This document shows positions 24,423 to 32,663 of a DNA stretch of 64,000 nucleotides, piece by piece. The translations under genes were made by a program, and so were the position numbers. This DNA is from Chloroflexota bacterium (lineage in GTDB: Bacteria; Chloroflexota; Anaerolineae; Aggregatilineales; Phototrophicaceae). The DNA is taken from contig JAPOYU010000063.1 of NCBI GenBank assembly GCA_026706395.1, positions 1-64,000 on the forward strand. Direction: 5' to 3'. The number at the start of each line of letters is the position of its first letter. The first letter of the stretch is position 1. Below the pieces are notes generated by a model, which saw nothing but the letters and a program-made list of their open reading frames with translations, had not been told where the DNA came from and searched no databases.

Positions 24423-25736
24423 CTAATAGCGCAAGTCTGTAACGCCATGTTGCTTAGCGCGTAGTTCAGCATAGAATGGAAGACCGAAGCTATTGCCCGG
24501 ATCCAACTCTTTCATTAGATCTTCCTGCGCTTTATTACAGGGCAATTCGGTTTCCCAATAGGTGGGCCCTGTATAGTAACCTTTCATGTCTCGGTGACAG
24601 TGGCAGGCTTCGTGAACAATTACGCTGGCTGTGAGCGCGATCTCCTTATGGTCTCTGTAAATCACGTGATCGTCCCATCGACAGTATACTGTTTTGTCAC
24701 GACCACAAATCACCTCACAGCGAGCATCGACTAAGGTTTCCTCTATGATGCTGTTTATTCCAGCGATCGCATAATCATAGAAGCGCGGCGATTGCGCCTT
24801 CAGCAGACTAAAACCCGCTATCCAATGATCAATGAAGTCTTGGTTCCCATGTATCTGGACTGGCACAGAGTTGACTACCGGGATATCGAGTGCGCATCTG
24901 AAATATCGGAAGTCCGTATATCCGCGCTGCCAGTCTGCTTCGGTATGGCATTCCCGACCAAGGTTGCAGCAATTGTCGGTATCGTAAATATGCTTGTAGT
25001 AGGGCAAGTACAACGATCTAACCTGTGGGGAGCAATGCTTGAGGTTTCGATAAGCCCGATACCCGGCATCAAAATGTTCGTCGTGCTGGCAAAGCCAACC
25101 TGGAGCGGTACAGCAGTTGTTGCTGCCGCTCGCGGGCTGCGCCCCCGGGACCGGGATACCGAGAAATTGATGAAGTTCATACACGCATTCATGATTCTGG
25201 AATGCCGCCCATCCGGCTGCCCATTCTTCGTCGGTATGGCATTCACGATCCAGGTTACAACAATTGTCAATATCATCCGGGATGTCTCGCCCCGTTGGGG
25301 TCGATGGCTGAGGCTGAGTCCCTGGCTGAACCTGCGGCTGAGTCTGCGCCGGCGCCGCGCATCGGCCATTCTGAAAAGCCCAGTACCCGTCCGTCCATTC
25401 CTGGTCGCTATTGCATTGACGATCAACGAAACAACAATTGTCAATTTGAGCTTGTGTCAAAGATACTGGCTGCCGGACACTTCCAAAGCGGCTGTGCCTG
25501 ACCCAGCGCGCCATCCACACCTGGTTTCCGTTATGGTCAATCTGGAGCCATCGGCCGTGCTCGCCGACGACATGCAGGATGGCGCCCCCTGGCGCCGTTT
25601 CAACAATTCTGCTCGTGAGACTGTTCGAGGCTCTTAAATTCGTGTTGAAAGTGACTTGAATTTGATAATCTTGTGCCGCGGTCACGGCTTGCAAAACATA
25701 CACAATCATCAGTACTACAAGCATTTTGACTTTCAT
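24423..25736 (-). CDS. Secreted SH3b/Cys-repeat protein with HEXXH domain (paralog 1)
   Basis: 437 residues. Signal peptide (MLVVLMIVYVLQAVTAA), an SH3b domain (NLRASNSLTSRIVETAPGG to WMARWVRH), then four Cys repeats of the form NCC-x5-QC or EC with a D-W-x-GY core, and a C-terminal domain with VIVHEACHCHRD. HEACH fits the HEXXH zinc-peptidase motif, and a Glu plus a Cys follow about 15-20 residues on (ETELPC), as in the paralogs. SH3b domains commonly bind cell wall or ligands. Start ATG 25736 is at the signal peptide; the frame is open further up. The other four paralogs are on the opposite strand at 31493-36592. Confidence 0.7.
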   Translation of the reverse strand: MKVKMLVVLMIVYVLQAVTAAQDYQIQVTFNTNLRASNSLTSRIVETAPGGAILHVVGEHGRWLQIDHNGNQVWMARWVRHSRFGSVRQPVSLTQAQIDNCCFVDRQCNSDQEWTDGYWAFQNGRCAAPAQTQPQVQPGTQPQPSTPTGRDIPDDIDNCCNLDRECHTDEEWAAGWAAFQNHECVYELHQFLGIPVPGAQPASGSNNCCTAPGWLCQHDEHFDAGYRAYRNLKHCSPQVRSLYLPYYKHIYDTDNCCNLGRECHTEADWQRGYTDFRYFRCALDIPVVNSVPVQIHGNQDFIDHWIAGFSLLKAQSPRFYDYAIAGINSIIEETLVDARCEVICGRDKTVYCRWDDHVIYRDHKEIALTASVIVHEACHCHRDMKGYYTGPTYWETELPCNKAQEDLMKELDPGNSFGLPFYAELRAKQHGVTDLRY

Positions 25737-25782
25737 TGATGGACTCCGGGCACTCGTTTGTCTCAGAAGAAAAAAGCCGATT

Positions 25783-26088
25783 CTACGTGACTCGCAAAGC
25801 CGTCGAACGAAATCGGAAGCCTTGCCGGTCCATTGAAATTGAGTAATGAGAAGACTGTTTCGCCATCTTTGTTTCATTAAAAACGCCATATTCCCGGCGC
25901 GTCTTCCGCACATGGCAGGACGAACACAAGACCTGCAAATTCTCAGGGTCCCACATAGCTCCCCCGGCGCGGATCGGCGTGATGTGATCAACCTCATTCC
26001 CCCGCTCGCCGCAATTCTGGCAAGCGTGCTCGTCCCGCTCCCGGATCTGGAGCGCCAGCGCATCCCACCGCGGGCCTTTGCGTTTCAC
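25783..26088 (-). CDS. HNH endonuclease
   Basis: 101 residues with a complete HNH core: ACQNCGERGNEVDHITPIRAGG, then DPENLQVLCSSCHVRKT. The two CxxC pairs bind zinc and the DH pair is catalytic. It is small, like phage or mobile-element HNH enzymes. It overlaps the upstream unknown gene by 4 nt and lies just upstream of the SH3b paralog 1. Confidence 0.85.
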   Translation of the reverse strand: MKRKGPRWDALALQIRERDEHACQNCGERGNEVDHITPIRAGGAMWDPENLQVLCSSCHVRKTRREYGVFNETKMAKQSSHYSISMDRQGFRFRSTALRVT

Positions 26089-26387
26089 TCGTCGCGTATC
26101 CCGAGCGCGTCACGCACAGTTGTGTTTCCCTTTAGAGCGCGGACCGCTATCATCTCTCCGGTTTTTGGATGTTTCATACGCCAGAAAGTCCACGATGATG
26201 GATAGACACTCACGGGCAAATCGGACATTGCTTTATCCACTGCCCGCTTCATTGCCGTGTACATGCTGACGTATTCATTTTCAAACAACACGCAATCGCC
26301 TTGCAGTCCAGTCGTCAAGACAACATGGGCAGTGAATTTCATACCCCTGTGTTCGGCAACGATTGGGATGCTATAAGGACTCGACAC
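26085..26387 (-). CDS. Hypothetical protein coupled to HNH endonuclease
   Basis: A 100-residue protein with no recognised family. It reads as a small alpha/beta domain (KFTAHVVLTTGLQGDCVLF, YVSMYTAMKRAVDKAMSDLP, then a WTFWRMKHPKTGEMIAV strand pair). Its stop overlaps the HNH start (ATGA), and it is preceded by two very short ORFs on the same strand. Confidence 0.55.
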   Translation of the reverse strand: MSSPYSIPIVAEHRGMKFTAHVVLTTGLQGDCVLFENEYVSMYTAMKRAVDKAMSDLPVSVYPSSWTFWRMKHPKTGEMIAVRALKGNTTVRDALGIRDE

Positions 26388-26547
26388 TACAATCTACTCC
26401 CTCAGACTCCACCTGGTACTCTGGATCGAACCACAGGTTGGAAGCCTCCATGAATGCCCAGCAAACGTTCTGTCCCTGGTAACTCAACGTTGCCCAGACG
26501 TCATGAGACAGCTGTTGTACCCATGCATGCATTCCGAGGTCGGCCAT
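26371..26547 (-). CDS. Small ORF, 58 residues
   Basis: ATG 26547 to TAG 26371: MADLGMHAWVQQL, then QNVCWAFMEASNLWFDPEY. The composition is protein-like and it overlaps the next gene start by 17 nt, as in a packed operon. No ribosome site is evident and no family is recognised. Confidence 0.3.
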   Translation of the reverse strand: MADLGMHAWVQQLSHDVWATLSYQGQNVCWAFMEASNLWFDPEYQVESEGVDCSVESL

Positions 26548-26553
26548 AAGGTT

Positions 26554-26661
26554 TCATTGCGCCCGGAACACCGGATCGTTCTCAATGGCATAGATCAAAT
26601 CGTTATACAAATCATCATCACGATAATCGTCCGTCTCGATGCATTGCGCAGACTGATACAT
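26554..26661 (-). CDS. Small ORF, 35 residues
   Basis: ATG 26661 to TGA 26554, very acidic (ETDDYRDDDLYNDLIYAIEND). It lies 6 nt before the 58-residue ORF. It could be a leader peptide or the end of a lost gene. Confidence 0.25.
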   Translation of the reverse strand: MYQSAQCIETDDYRDDDLYNDLIYAIENDPVFRAQ

Positions 26662-26701
26662 AAAATGTAACAATTAGATCAATCATAAGCAAGCGAGCAA
26701 C

Positions 26702-27037
26702 ATGGGCGAAGCTGCCGGCGCGCCGATCCAATCTATTTGGCGCCCGACATCTAGCCGGACAGCGCAGCACCTGACCGGCCTGAGCTTCTGCCGCCTGGCA
26801 AGAGCGCATATAGTCATATGCGAGACCCGCCATGCGTCAGAGGCGGGCGCCGTTGTCCATCCGCCTGGGAAGGGGTGGTGCGGCTGGCGGGCCTGCCGAC
26901 CGGGCTGCCGTTGGCGCCGGGACCAAGCGCGCTTCATCCGCCATTGTGAAATCGCACCTTCGTTTTTCGCTGCGGCATACAATAGCGCGCAAGCAGCAGC
27001 TTTCCGCCAAACCGCGGTAAAAAGCCATTTCCCTTGA
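26702..27037 (+). pseudogene. Copy 2 of the duplicated unknown coding-like segment
   Basis: Diverged counterpart of the segment at 22844-23371, about 3.7 kb away on the same strand. The similar part covers about 26750-26930; the remainder differs. See that entry for the third-position pattern. Confidence 0.3.
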
Positions 27038-27957
27038 CAGCGCCCGATGCCCGTTCCGGGAAAATCCGAGGCGCATTTCGCCGGTGGCATTGCTTGCGAA
27101 AAAAATATTCCATTCCTGTTCAAGCCCGCTTGGTGTCGTCGCCGGTTCCGGCTCGTGATTTTTTCGGGGGTGGGGGGTGGTATCGGTGGTCGTTGCCGTT
27201 GTTGTAAATGGCGCTTTTCACCAATTGGCGGGCTGCCGATGGGCTACAAGCTGGCGGGCGCGGCATCCGCTGGCGGCTGCCGATGGGATCGCGCGGCGGC
27301 TTGACCGGCTGCGCTGTGCTGCGGGCTGGGATCGGGCTGGCGGGCGCGGGCGCGATTGGTCGTTTTGCCAGCGCTGGCGGCGACGGCCTCCGCCATTTTG
27401 CATAGGCGAGGCGGACTATTTTTCTTCTGTGCGCGCGCGGGCTAGGTCATGCGCTGATCTGGCCGCGCTTTGGTTGGATATTGGCGGTGGCTCTGGCGCT
27501 CTGCGCTTGCGATAGGTCGATGCGCCGAAGAGGCGATTTGGTCGGCGGGTGTCAAGGCGATTGTATGTAAAATGTGGCGCGGTCGTGATTTGTGCTAGCG
27601 TTGTCTAAGAAATATGCCGGCGCGGCGCTCGCTTGTGGCTGATCAAGCGGGGGTATGACTATATGCGACGGGCTTCCAGGGCGTGTTGCCGGTCTTGCTG
27701 CAGCTGTTGCCGGCGGCGTCCGGCGCGGGCTGCTGCGGCGCTCCGGGCTGGTTTCAGGGGGTACTAATATGCCCTATGCCGTCTCAAAATCGCTCTACGG
27801 GCGTCCTGGGGCTTCGTTTTTTCGGGCGTCGCCGTGTCAAGGCGGGTTTTGGCGCTGATCGCGGCTTTCCGCTGCGGCGATACGCTGATTGCGCGAAGAG
27901 GCGATTTGGGACGGGGTGGCGGGCGTCGGGCTGGCCGACGTCCGCCGGTGGCATTGC
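27038..27957. other. G+C-rich stretch without a convincing gene
   Basis: Open frames here are long on both strands because of base composition and have no protein character. The stretch holds two diverged copies (27498-27541 and 27861-27908) of the leader sequence that precedes the genes at 27958 and 28300, the dispersed motif at 27594-27609, and a G-run near 27170 (gggggtggggggtgg) that could form a G-quadruplex. Confidence 0.4.
27594..27609. repeat. Dispersed 16-nt motif, copy 3
   Basis: GCTAGCGTTGTCTAAG, which differs from copy 1 (22748) at one position. Confidence 0.4.
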
Positions 27958-28272
27958 TTAGGGCGCGGCTGGCTGCTGCGCTGCCAGCTGGTTGCCGGTC
28001 TGCTGCGCGATTGCGTTGTTGTAGGTCTGCAGGCGCTGGCGGATCGCGGTGATCGTGTCCTCGGTGATGCGCTCGGTCATAAAGGCTGAATGCTGCTGCT
28101 CGACCTGGTACTGTCCATCGGCCGGGGTTATGCCGTCGGCTCTCAGGCGCTCAAGGCGGGTGTACAGCCCGTGCTTGTGCAAGCTTATCGTCTCACGATG
28201 GGCGTCCAGCAGTTTGGCAAGTTGCTGATCAAGTCGCGCGCGGCTGCGCTTCTCGGCGCTGTTGGGTCTCAT
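27958..28272 (-). CDS. Hypothetical helical protein, 104 residues
   Basis: A basic, strongly helical protein (RSRARLDQQLAKLLDAHRETISLHK in two parts; then DTITAIRQRLQTYNNAIAQQ) with a Gln/Ala-rich end. Probably coiled coil. The conserved leader (28275-28323) with AAAGGA stands directly before its ATG. No family recognised. Third gene in a row of unknown genes on this strand. Confidence 0.5.
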   Translation of the reverse strand: MRPNSAEKRSRARLDQQLAKLLDAHRETISLHKHGLYTRLERLRADGITPADGQYQVEQQHSAFMTERITEDTITAIRQRLQTYNNAIAQQTGNQLAAQQPAAP

Positions 28273-28274
28273 GG

Positions 28275-28323
28275 CGTCCTTTCTCGCTGTCGCGATAGTT
28301 CAATCTGACGAAGAGGCGATTTG
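28275..28323 (-). promoter_or_regulatory. Conserved 5' leader repeat, copy C
   Basis: Minus strand AAATCGCCTCTTCG, then TATCGCGACAGCGAGAAAGG, ends at the start codon of the 104-residue gene. The same sequence with few changes precedes the gene at 28300-29025 (copy D, 29029-29076). Weaker copies are at 27861-27908 and 27498-27541. It includes the ribosome site and perhaps a promoter or an RNA element. Confidence 0.6.
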
Positions 28324-29025
28324 CTGCTGGTATTCGGGGTGTGTCGGGTATTGGTCGGGATCGCCTTTGTAGTAGTTCATGATCTGCCGTTCGTGATCGG
28401 CCTGGCGATAGTCCATGCGGCGGAATACCTTCTGGTATTCCATCACTTCCACGTCCTCGGCGCTGATCACGCCGGCGCTGATCGCTGCGTCAAGGTCTGC
28501 CATAGCGTCTATGATGTCGTCGTATGGCTGCGCGCTGTCCAGGGCGTCGACGTAGTATTCAAGGCCTTCGTCGGCCGGTTCTGTCTCCGGCTCCGGCGGC
28601 GGGTAGTCGTCGGGCTGGTATGACGGGGTCAGCGTATTGACGGCCTGGAAGTCCATCATGATGCGGTATCGCGACAGCTGGCCGGCGATGGCGCTGCTGT
28701 GCGCTCCCTGCAATAGCTGGGGGATTGCGCCGCGGGTTTTGAGCGTGACGGGGTCGCAGTAGCTTTTCTGTCCGTTCGGCAGGTGTTCAATGCGGGTGAC
28801 GGTCACTGTCCAGGGGTGGCGCTGGGGGCTTGGGCGCCTGATCATCCATTCGCCGGCGGGTATGTCGCGGCGCTCCTTGCGTACAATCAGGTGACGGCGC
28901 TCGGCTGCCGTGCAAGCTTCCAGATATCCGGTGATTGTCTGCTCATAATCGGCGACGGCTTCGGTGTCGCCGGTCTCTGTGTTGATGATCTTATAGCGGG
29001 TGGCCTTGCATTGCAGTTCTTTCAT
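28300..29025 (-). CDS. Hypothetical protein, 241 residues
   Basis: A soluble, acidic protein. The N-terminal half has beta character (KATRYKIINTETGD, WTVTVTRIEHLPNGQKSY), then a Pro/Glu-rich linker and a helical acidic tail (DIIDAMADLDAAISAGVI). No recognised family. AGAAAGGAC precedes the ATG inside leader copy D. Confidence 0.55.
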   Translation of the reverse strand: MKELQCKATRYKIINTETGDTEAVADYEQTITGYLEACTAAERRHLIVRKERRDIPAGEWMIRRPSPQRHPWTVTVTRIEHLPNGQKSYCDPVTLKTRGAIPQLLQGAHSSAIAGQLSRYRIMMDFQAVNTLTPSYQPDDYPPPEPETEPADEGLEYYVDALDSAQPYDDIIDAMADLDAAISAGVISAEDVEVMEYQKVFRRMDYRQADHERQIMNYYKGDPDQYPTHPEYQQQIASSSD

Positions 29026-29028
29026 GCT

Positions 29029-29076
29029 GTCCTTTCTCGCTGTTGCGATACTTCAATCGTGCGAAGAGGTGATATG
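29029..29076 (-). promoter_or_regulatory. Conserved 5' leader repeat, copy D
   Basis: Minus strand CACCTCTTCG, then TATCGCAACAGCGAGAAAGG, directly before the start of the 241-residue gene. See copy C at 28275. Confidence 0.6.
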
Positions 29077-29084
29077 CCGGCGGG

Positions 29085-29375
29085 TTAGCGCCGGCTGGTT
29101 GAATAGTGTCCGTGCTTGATGGGCGCGGGCCTGATTCCCCGGGCTTCGATCCAGTCCTTAAAGCTGATGGCGTCGCTGCCCGTCTTCATGGGTATGTCGC
29201 TGGCGCGCTGGTAGCGGCGGTCTTGGGGCACGGCGTTAAGCAAGTGGCGGGTTGGCATGGGGCAGGCGCTAAATGACGCGCTGACGTCGTCGGCGGTCTG
29301 GTTGTGGCTCAAGGTCTGCGTCTGGATGTAACCGGGGCTGCCGTAAACGATGGCGTATAGCTGGGGGCTGCTCAT
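29085..29375 (-). CDS. Hypothetical protein, 96 residues
   Basis: Starts at an ATG that overlaps the TGA of the upstream gene (ATGA at 29372-29375), so it is translationally coupled. It reads QLYAIVYGSPGYIQTQTL, then a Pro/Arg-rich middle and FKDWIEARGIRPAPIKHG. No family recognised. Confidence 0.5.
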   Translation of the reverse strand: MSSPQLYAIVYGSPGYIQTQTLSHNQTADDVSASFSACPMPTRHLLNAVPQDRRYQRASDIPMKTGSDAISFKDWIEARGIRPAPIKHGHYSTSRR

Positions 29376-30037
29376 TGGCGGGTGCCAGGGCGCTGGCAAG
29401 CGGTCGGCGCGGCTTGGGATGCGCGGCGGCTGTCAAGCTCGGCGGCGACGGCCTCAAGCTCGGCATCCAGGCGTTCCGGCTCGTCGTACTCTGCCAGCGC
29501 GCGCTGGCGGGCTTCCATGATTTCCTCATAGATCGCGCGGGTTTCGTCACTCAGCTGCCGGATTCTGTTGCGCTTGATGGCGATATCATGTCGGTAGCGC
29601 TGAAGGATTTCGGGGATATCGTCGGGCATATATGCGGGCATGTTGCGCTGCAGTTCGTGCTTGCGCTCAATCAGGCGGCGGCGCTCGCGCTCGCGCTGCT
29701 CGCGGCGGCGGCGGTCGGCGCTGGTCTCGATGGTTAGCGCGGTTGCCGGCCAGAGTATCTCGCCGGTGGCGGTGGTGATCGCTTCCTCTATGAAGGGCTG
29801 GGCGCTGCGCCGGTCGTATGGCGTGATCACGATGTGCGGGTATTCCAGGGACAGTTTCACGGCCAGGGATGGCAGGCGGCGGGCTTTCGGTCCGGCGCTG
29901 CGGTAGGGCGCTATGGCGTCCTCAAGCGCTGCGATATTGATGATCACGTCAAAGGGCTGGCCGGGGCCGCCGGTGAGATTGCAGGCGTCAAGCGGGGCTT
30001 CATAGTTGCCGGTCTCTATGCTGAGGTCGGCGGGCTG
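29372..30037 (-). pseudogene. Unknown gene, N-terminally truncated
   Basis: About 220 residues of protein-like sequence. First a mixed alpha/beta part (FDVIINIAALEDAIAPY, SLAVKLSLEYPHIVITPYD), then a long charged coiled-coil region rich in Arg and Glu near 29640-29720. Upstream of about 30037 the open frame continues only as the shadow of a plus-strand gene, and no start codon is found at the break. The gene therefore appears cut by a rearrangement. No family recognised. Confidence 0.45.
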
Positions 30038-30042
30038 GCCTG

Positions 30043-30444
30043 GCGGAGAAGTACGGCTTCGGGCCAAGGCTGCTGGAGCGCCGTCACGACATGGTCTGGA
30101 ACTCGCTCGTTCACGGCGATCTTGACTGGCGGGTCGAGGAGGATGATCGGGCTGAGCTTCGGCGCTGCGCCTTTGGCGCGCTGCTGGGGTACCAGTCGGT
30201 GGACAAGGCCTGGGAGCGCCTGCTGAAAGTCGATCATTTGCCGGACATCCGGCGCAAGCAACTGACCTACTTGAAGGCCAGGATGACGATAGCGCGGGTC
30301 CAGGTCGACCGCGGGGAATATCTTTACCTGGCCGGCAAGTTCGGCTTTGAACCGGCGCCCCACAAGGATGCCTTCCGGCCGCTTGTTTGGGATGACGCGA
30401 GACACAATCCGGAAATGTGGAAGCAGCGGCTCGGCATTCAATGA
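30043..30444 (+). pseudogene. Unknown gene, 5' end lost at a junction
   Basis: Protein-like sequence begins right after an in-frame TGA near 30024 and reads LAEKYGFGPRLLERRHD before the first ATG (30091), so the true N-terminus is probably missing. The remainder (DWRVEEDDRAELRRCAFGALL, LTYLKARMTIARVQVDRGEY, ending MWKQRLGIQ) is helical and soluble. A fragment of a second copy (36613-36693) matches its last 27 codons. No family recognised. Confidence 0.45.
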
Positions 30445-31106
30445 CCGCGCCTGGCGGCCGGCGCCATCGGGGCGCGGGCTGCCAGGCAATCTGGGAAGAA
30501 CGGGGATGGCAGGATCGCATCCCTGGCTTGCCCTGCCTCGATGTTCGCAAACCGTCTCACTTAAGTACTTGTCTTTAATTCTTTTGTGGGGACCGCGGTA
30601 CCGGAAGGAAGGCTTCATCTTGCATGTTGGCGCTTGCGCGCCGCCGGAACAGCTGCTGCTCGGCTCGACGATTGCACCACCGACAACACAGACGTTGCCG
30701 TATTCGTTTTGGATAAGCTGATTATCGCAGTCACAGGCGATTTGCGTTATTATTGGTATAAAATCTCTATTAATTATATCATTTCTGAAGGATAGACGCT
30801 CAATCCCGAGTCCAAATGTGGTAAACGGCGGGAATAGTCGCAGTAATGGTGTGATGCGCGCGCGGCTGGCGCAGATCAATGGCATCAAGTTCCATCGTTG
30901 GGATAGCAGTGATCCGCTCTGCGCCTGAGATTCAGTGACATTGATAGCGATCAGAAAATGCTTTCACCACGCATGCCGGCGCGGATGTGTGTCGAGCGCC
31001 ATAAGGTGACCTGAATTAAGTCTATAGCGTTAAAGTGCGGTGTTGACATGCGATCGTCCGGATTCCAGTTTGTCGAGAGCTTGACCTCTGCTCAGGAGGA
31101 GATGTC
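30445..31106. other. Region without a gene
   Basis: The first 100 bp resemble the DNA after the relic at 36613-36693, so the duplication extends past the stop codon. I see no gene in the remainder; it turns A+T-rich near 30750-30790. Confidence 0.4.
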
Positions 31107-31346
31107 ATGAACGAGCTAGAAGCGGCTGTTGAAGAGTTTGTTAAGATTCACGCTCCGCAGTTGATTCTCTGCAGTGATGGTGATGGCATCACTGTGCTGC
31201 AAATGGGAGTAGAGGTGCCGTCCAGGACTATTGATGAGGCTATTGTGCAGCTTCTTGAAGCCAAGCGCCTGATGAGGGAGCGCGGTATTGATGAGCATGT
31301 TCAGGGGGAGCGATACATCAGAACCATGATGCAGCATTCGCAATGA
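31107..31346 (+). CDS. Small hypothetical protein, 79 residues
   Basis: An acidic protein with a helix-strand-strand-helix look (NELEAAVEEFVKIHAPQL, ITVLQMGVEVPSRT, IDEAIVQLLEAKRLM). AGGAGGAG stands at ideal distance before the ATG. No family recognised. It lies 147 bp before the row of secreted paralogs. Confidence 0.6.
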   Translation: MNELEAAVEEFVKIHAPQLILCSDGDGITVLQMGVEVPSRTIDEAIVQLLEAKRLMRERGIDEHVQGERYIRTMMQHSQ

Positions 31347-31492
31347 TGTCCGCACCATCGCTTTCTGCGAGAACTGCAATTGGCGCTGGGTCGATTAGTG
31401 GCTCGTCGTCTCTACCGAGTGAGCAAGACGCCCTGCCCGCCGGGCACACTAAAGTCTGCACTTGTGTTGCTAATTGAAAAGGAGTGTCGCCC

Positions 31493-32617
31493 GTGAAGAG
31501 AAAATCGCTACTCACATTAGCTTTGCTGTTTCTCGTCTGCGTAATTGTGTCGGCGCAGGGCTATTCGATTCGCGTCGTCTCCAACACCAACCTGCGTGCC
31601 TCGAACAGCCTCAGCGCCAGCATCATCGAAACCGCGCCCGCCGGCACAATCCTGACCGTGCTGGGTGGGGTCAACCAATGGCTGCGCATCGACCGCAATG
31701 GCAGAGAAGTCTGGATGGCGAGTTGGGTGCGGCACGAGCGCGTTGAGGGCGGCGTGCAGACGCAATCGCAGACAACGAGCACAGTTGACAACTGCTGTTT
31801 CGTCGACCGGCAATGCAGCAGCGACCAGGACTGGACCGACGGCTACTGGGCCTTTCAGAATGGTCAATGCGCTGCGCCGGCGCAGACCCAAGTATCGACG
31901 CAGCCCGCCGCGAGCACCATACCCGCCGGCGTTGACAACTGCTGCCAAGTGAACCGGCAATGCTATAGCGATGATGACTGGGCCCGCGGTTTCTACGATT
32001 TTCGGGACAACCAATGCCAGGGCGCGGCGCCGACAACCTCAACTGCGCCCATCAGCGGGCCCATACCTGAAAATGTCGACAACTGCTGCTTCGTCAACCG
32101 GCAATGTCATACCGAGCAGGATTACATCATCGGCTACGAGCAGTTCAGATACGGTTTCTGCAATGTGGCCAATATCGCCGGGAATGTCAACATTAAGGGC
32201 TCTGGCTTCTTTGTTGGCCGCATCAAGGAGGCGCTCAATTATTTGTTGAATACCTCGCCGCGGTGGTATCAATACATAATCACCGGACTTTGGACGATCG
32301 AAGAAGTGGGCGATAACGAGCTCGGTCAGGGCCTGGCTGCATGGGTATGGGCAAAAGACAGAAGAACCATTCTGCCCACACGCACCGTCCACAACTCGAT
32401 CGAGTCCCTCGTATCCACCTTGATTCATGAAGCCTGCCATGTGCAACGCCATAAGGACGGCCTCGAAGCATTTGGCCTGGTCGGGGAAAGAGCGTGCACA
32501 GAAGTAGAGATTGCAGCCTTGCATAATTTCCTCTCTGCCGACCACTGGCTTATACAAAGCAACGAGTATACGCTGGCAAACATCCATAAAACCTCTGGCC
32601 AATGGTGGCACAATTAG
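31493..32617 (+). CDS. Secreted SH3b/Cys-repeat protein with HEXXH domain (paralog 2)
   Basis: About 374 residues. I start it at GTG 31493 because AAGGAG lies 8-9 nt upstream, whereas the GTG at 31484 overlaps that site. Signal peptide (SLLTLALLFLVCVIVSAQ), SH3b domain, three NCC-x-V-x-RQC repeats, then a C-terminal domain with TLIHEACHVQRH and downstream GERAC. The SH3b-coding DNA is nearly identical to that of paralog 3, which points to recent duplication or gene conversion. Role unknown; the HEXXH motif suggests an extracellular zinc peptidase. Confidence 0.7.
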   Translation: MKRKSLLTLALLFLVCVIVSAQGYSIRVVSNTNLRASNSLSASIIETAPAGTILTVLGGVNQWLRIDRNGREVWMASWVRHERVEGGVQTQSQTTSTVDNCCFVDRQCSSDQDWTDGYWAFQNGQCAAPAQTQVSTQPAASTIPAGVDNCCQVNRQCYSDDDWARGFYDFRDNQCQGAAPTTSTAPISGPIPENVDNCCFVNRQCHTEQDYIIGYEQFRYGFCNVANIAGNVNIKGSGFFVGRIKEALNYLLNTSPRWYQYIITGLWTIEEVGDNELGQGLAAWVWAKDRRTILPTRTVHNSIESLVSTLIHEACHVQRHKDGLEAFGLVGERACTEVEIAALHNFLSADHWLIQSNEYTLANIHKTSGQWWHN

Positions 32618-32663
32618 CGCCGCCATGCTCGAAGGTCATCTGCTAATCGAAAGAATTTTGACC

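Noticed and set aside
26683..27123. Minus-strand open frame over the duplicated segment
   Set aside because: Third-position differences between the two copies fit the plus-strand frame.
27047..27961. Several open frames in the G+C-rich stretch
   Set aside because: Composition gives few stops on either strand; no protein character, ribosome site or homology pattern seen.
30016..30888. 290-residue minus-strand open frame
   Set aside because: It is the antisense shadow of the plus-strand gene fragment at 30043-30444 plus low-complexity extension.
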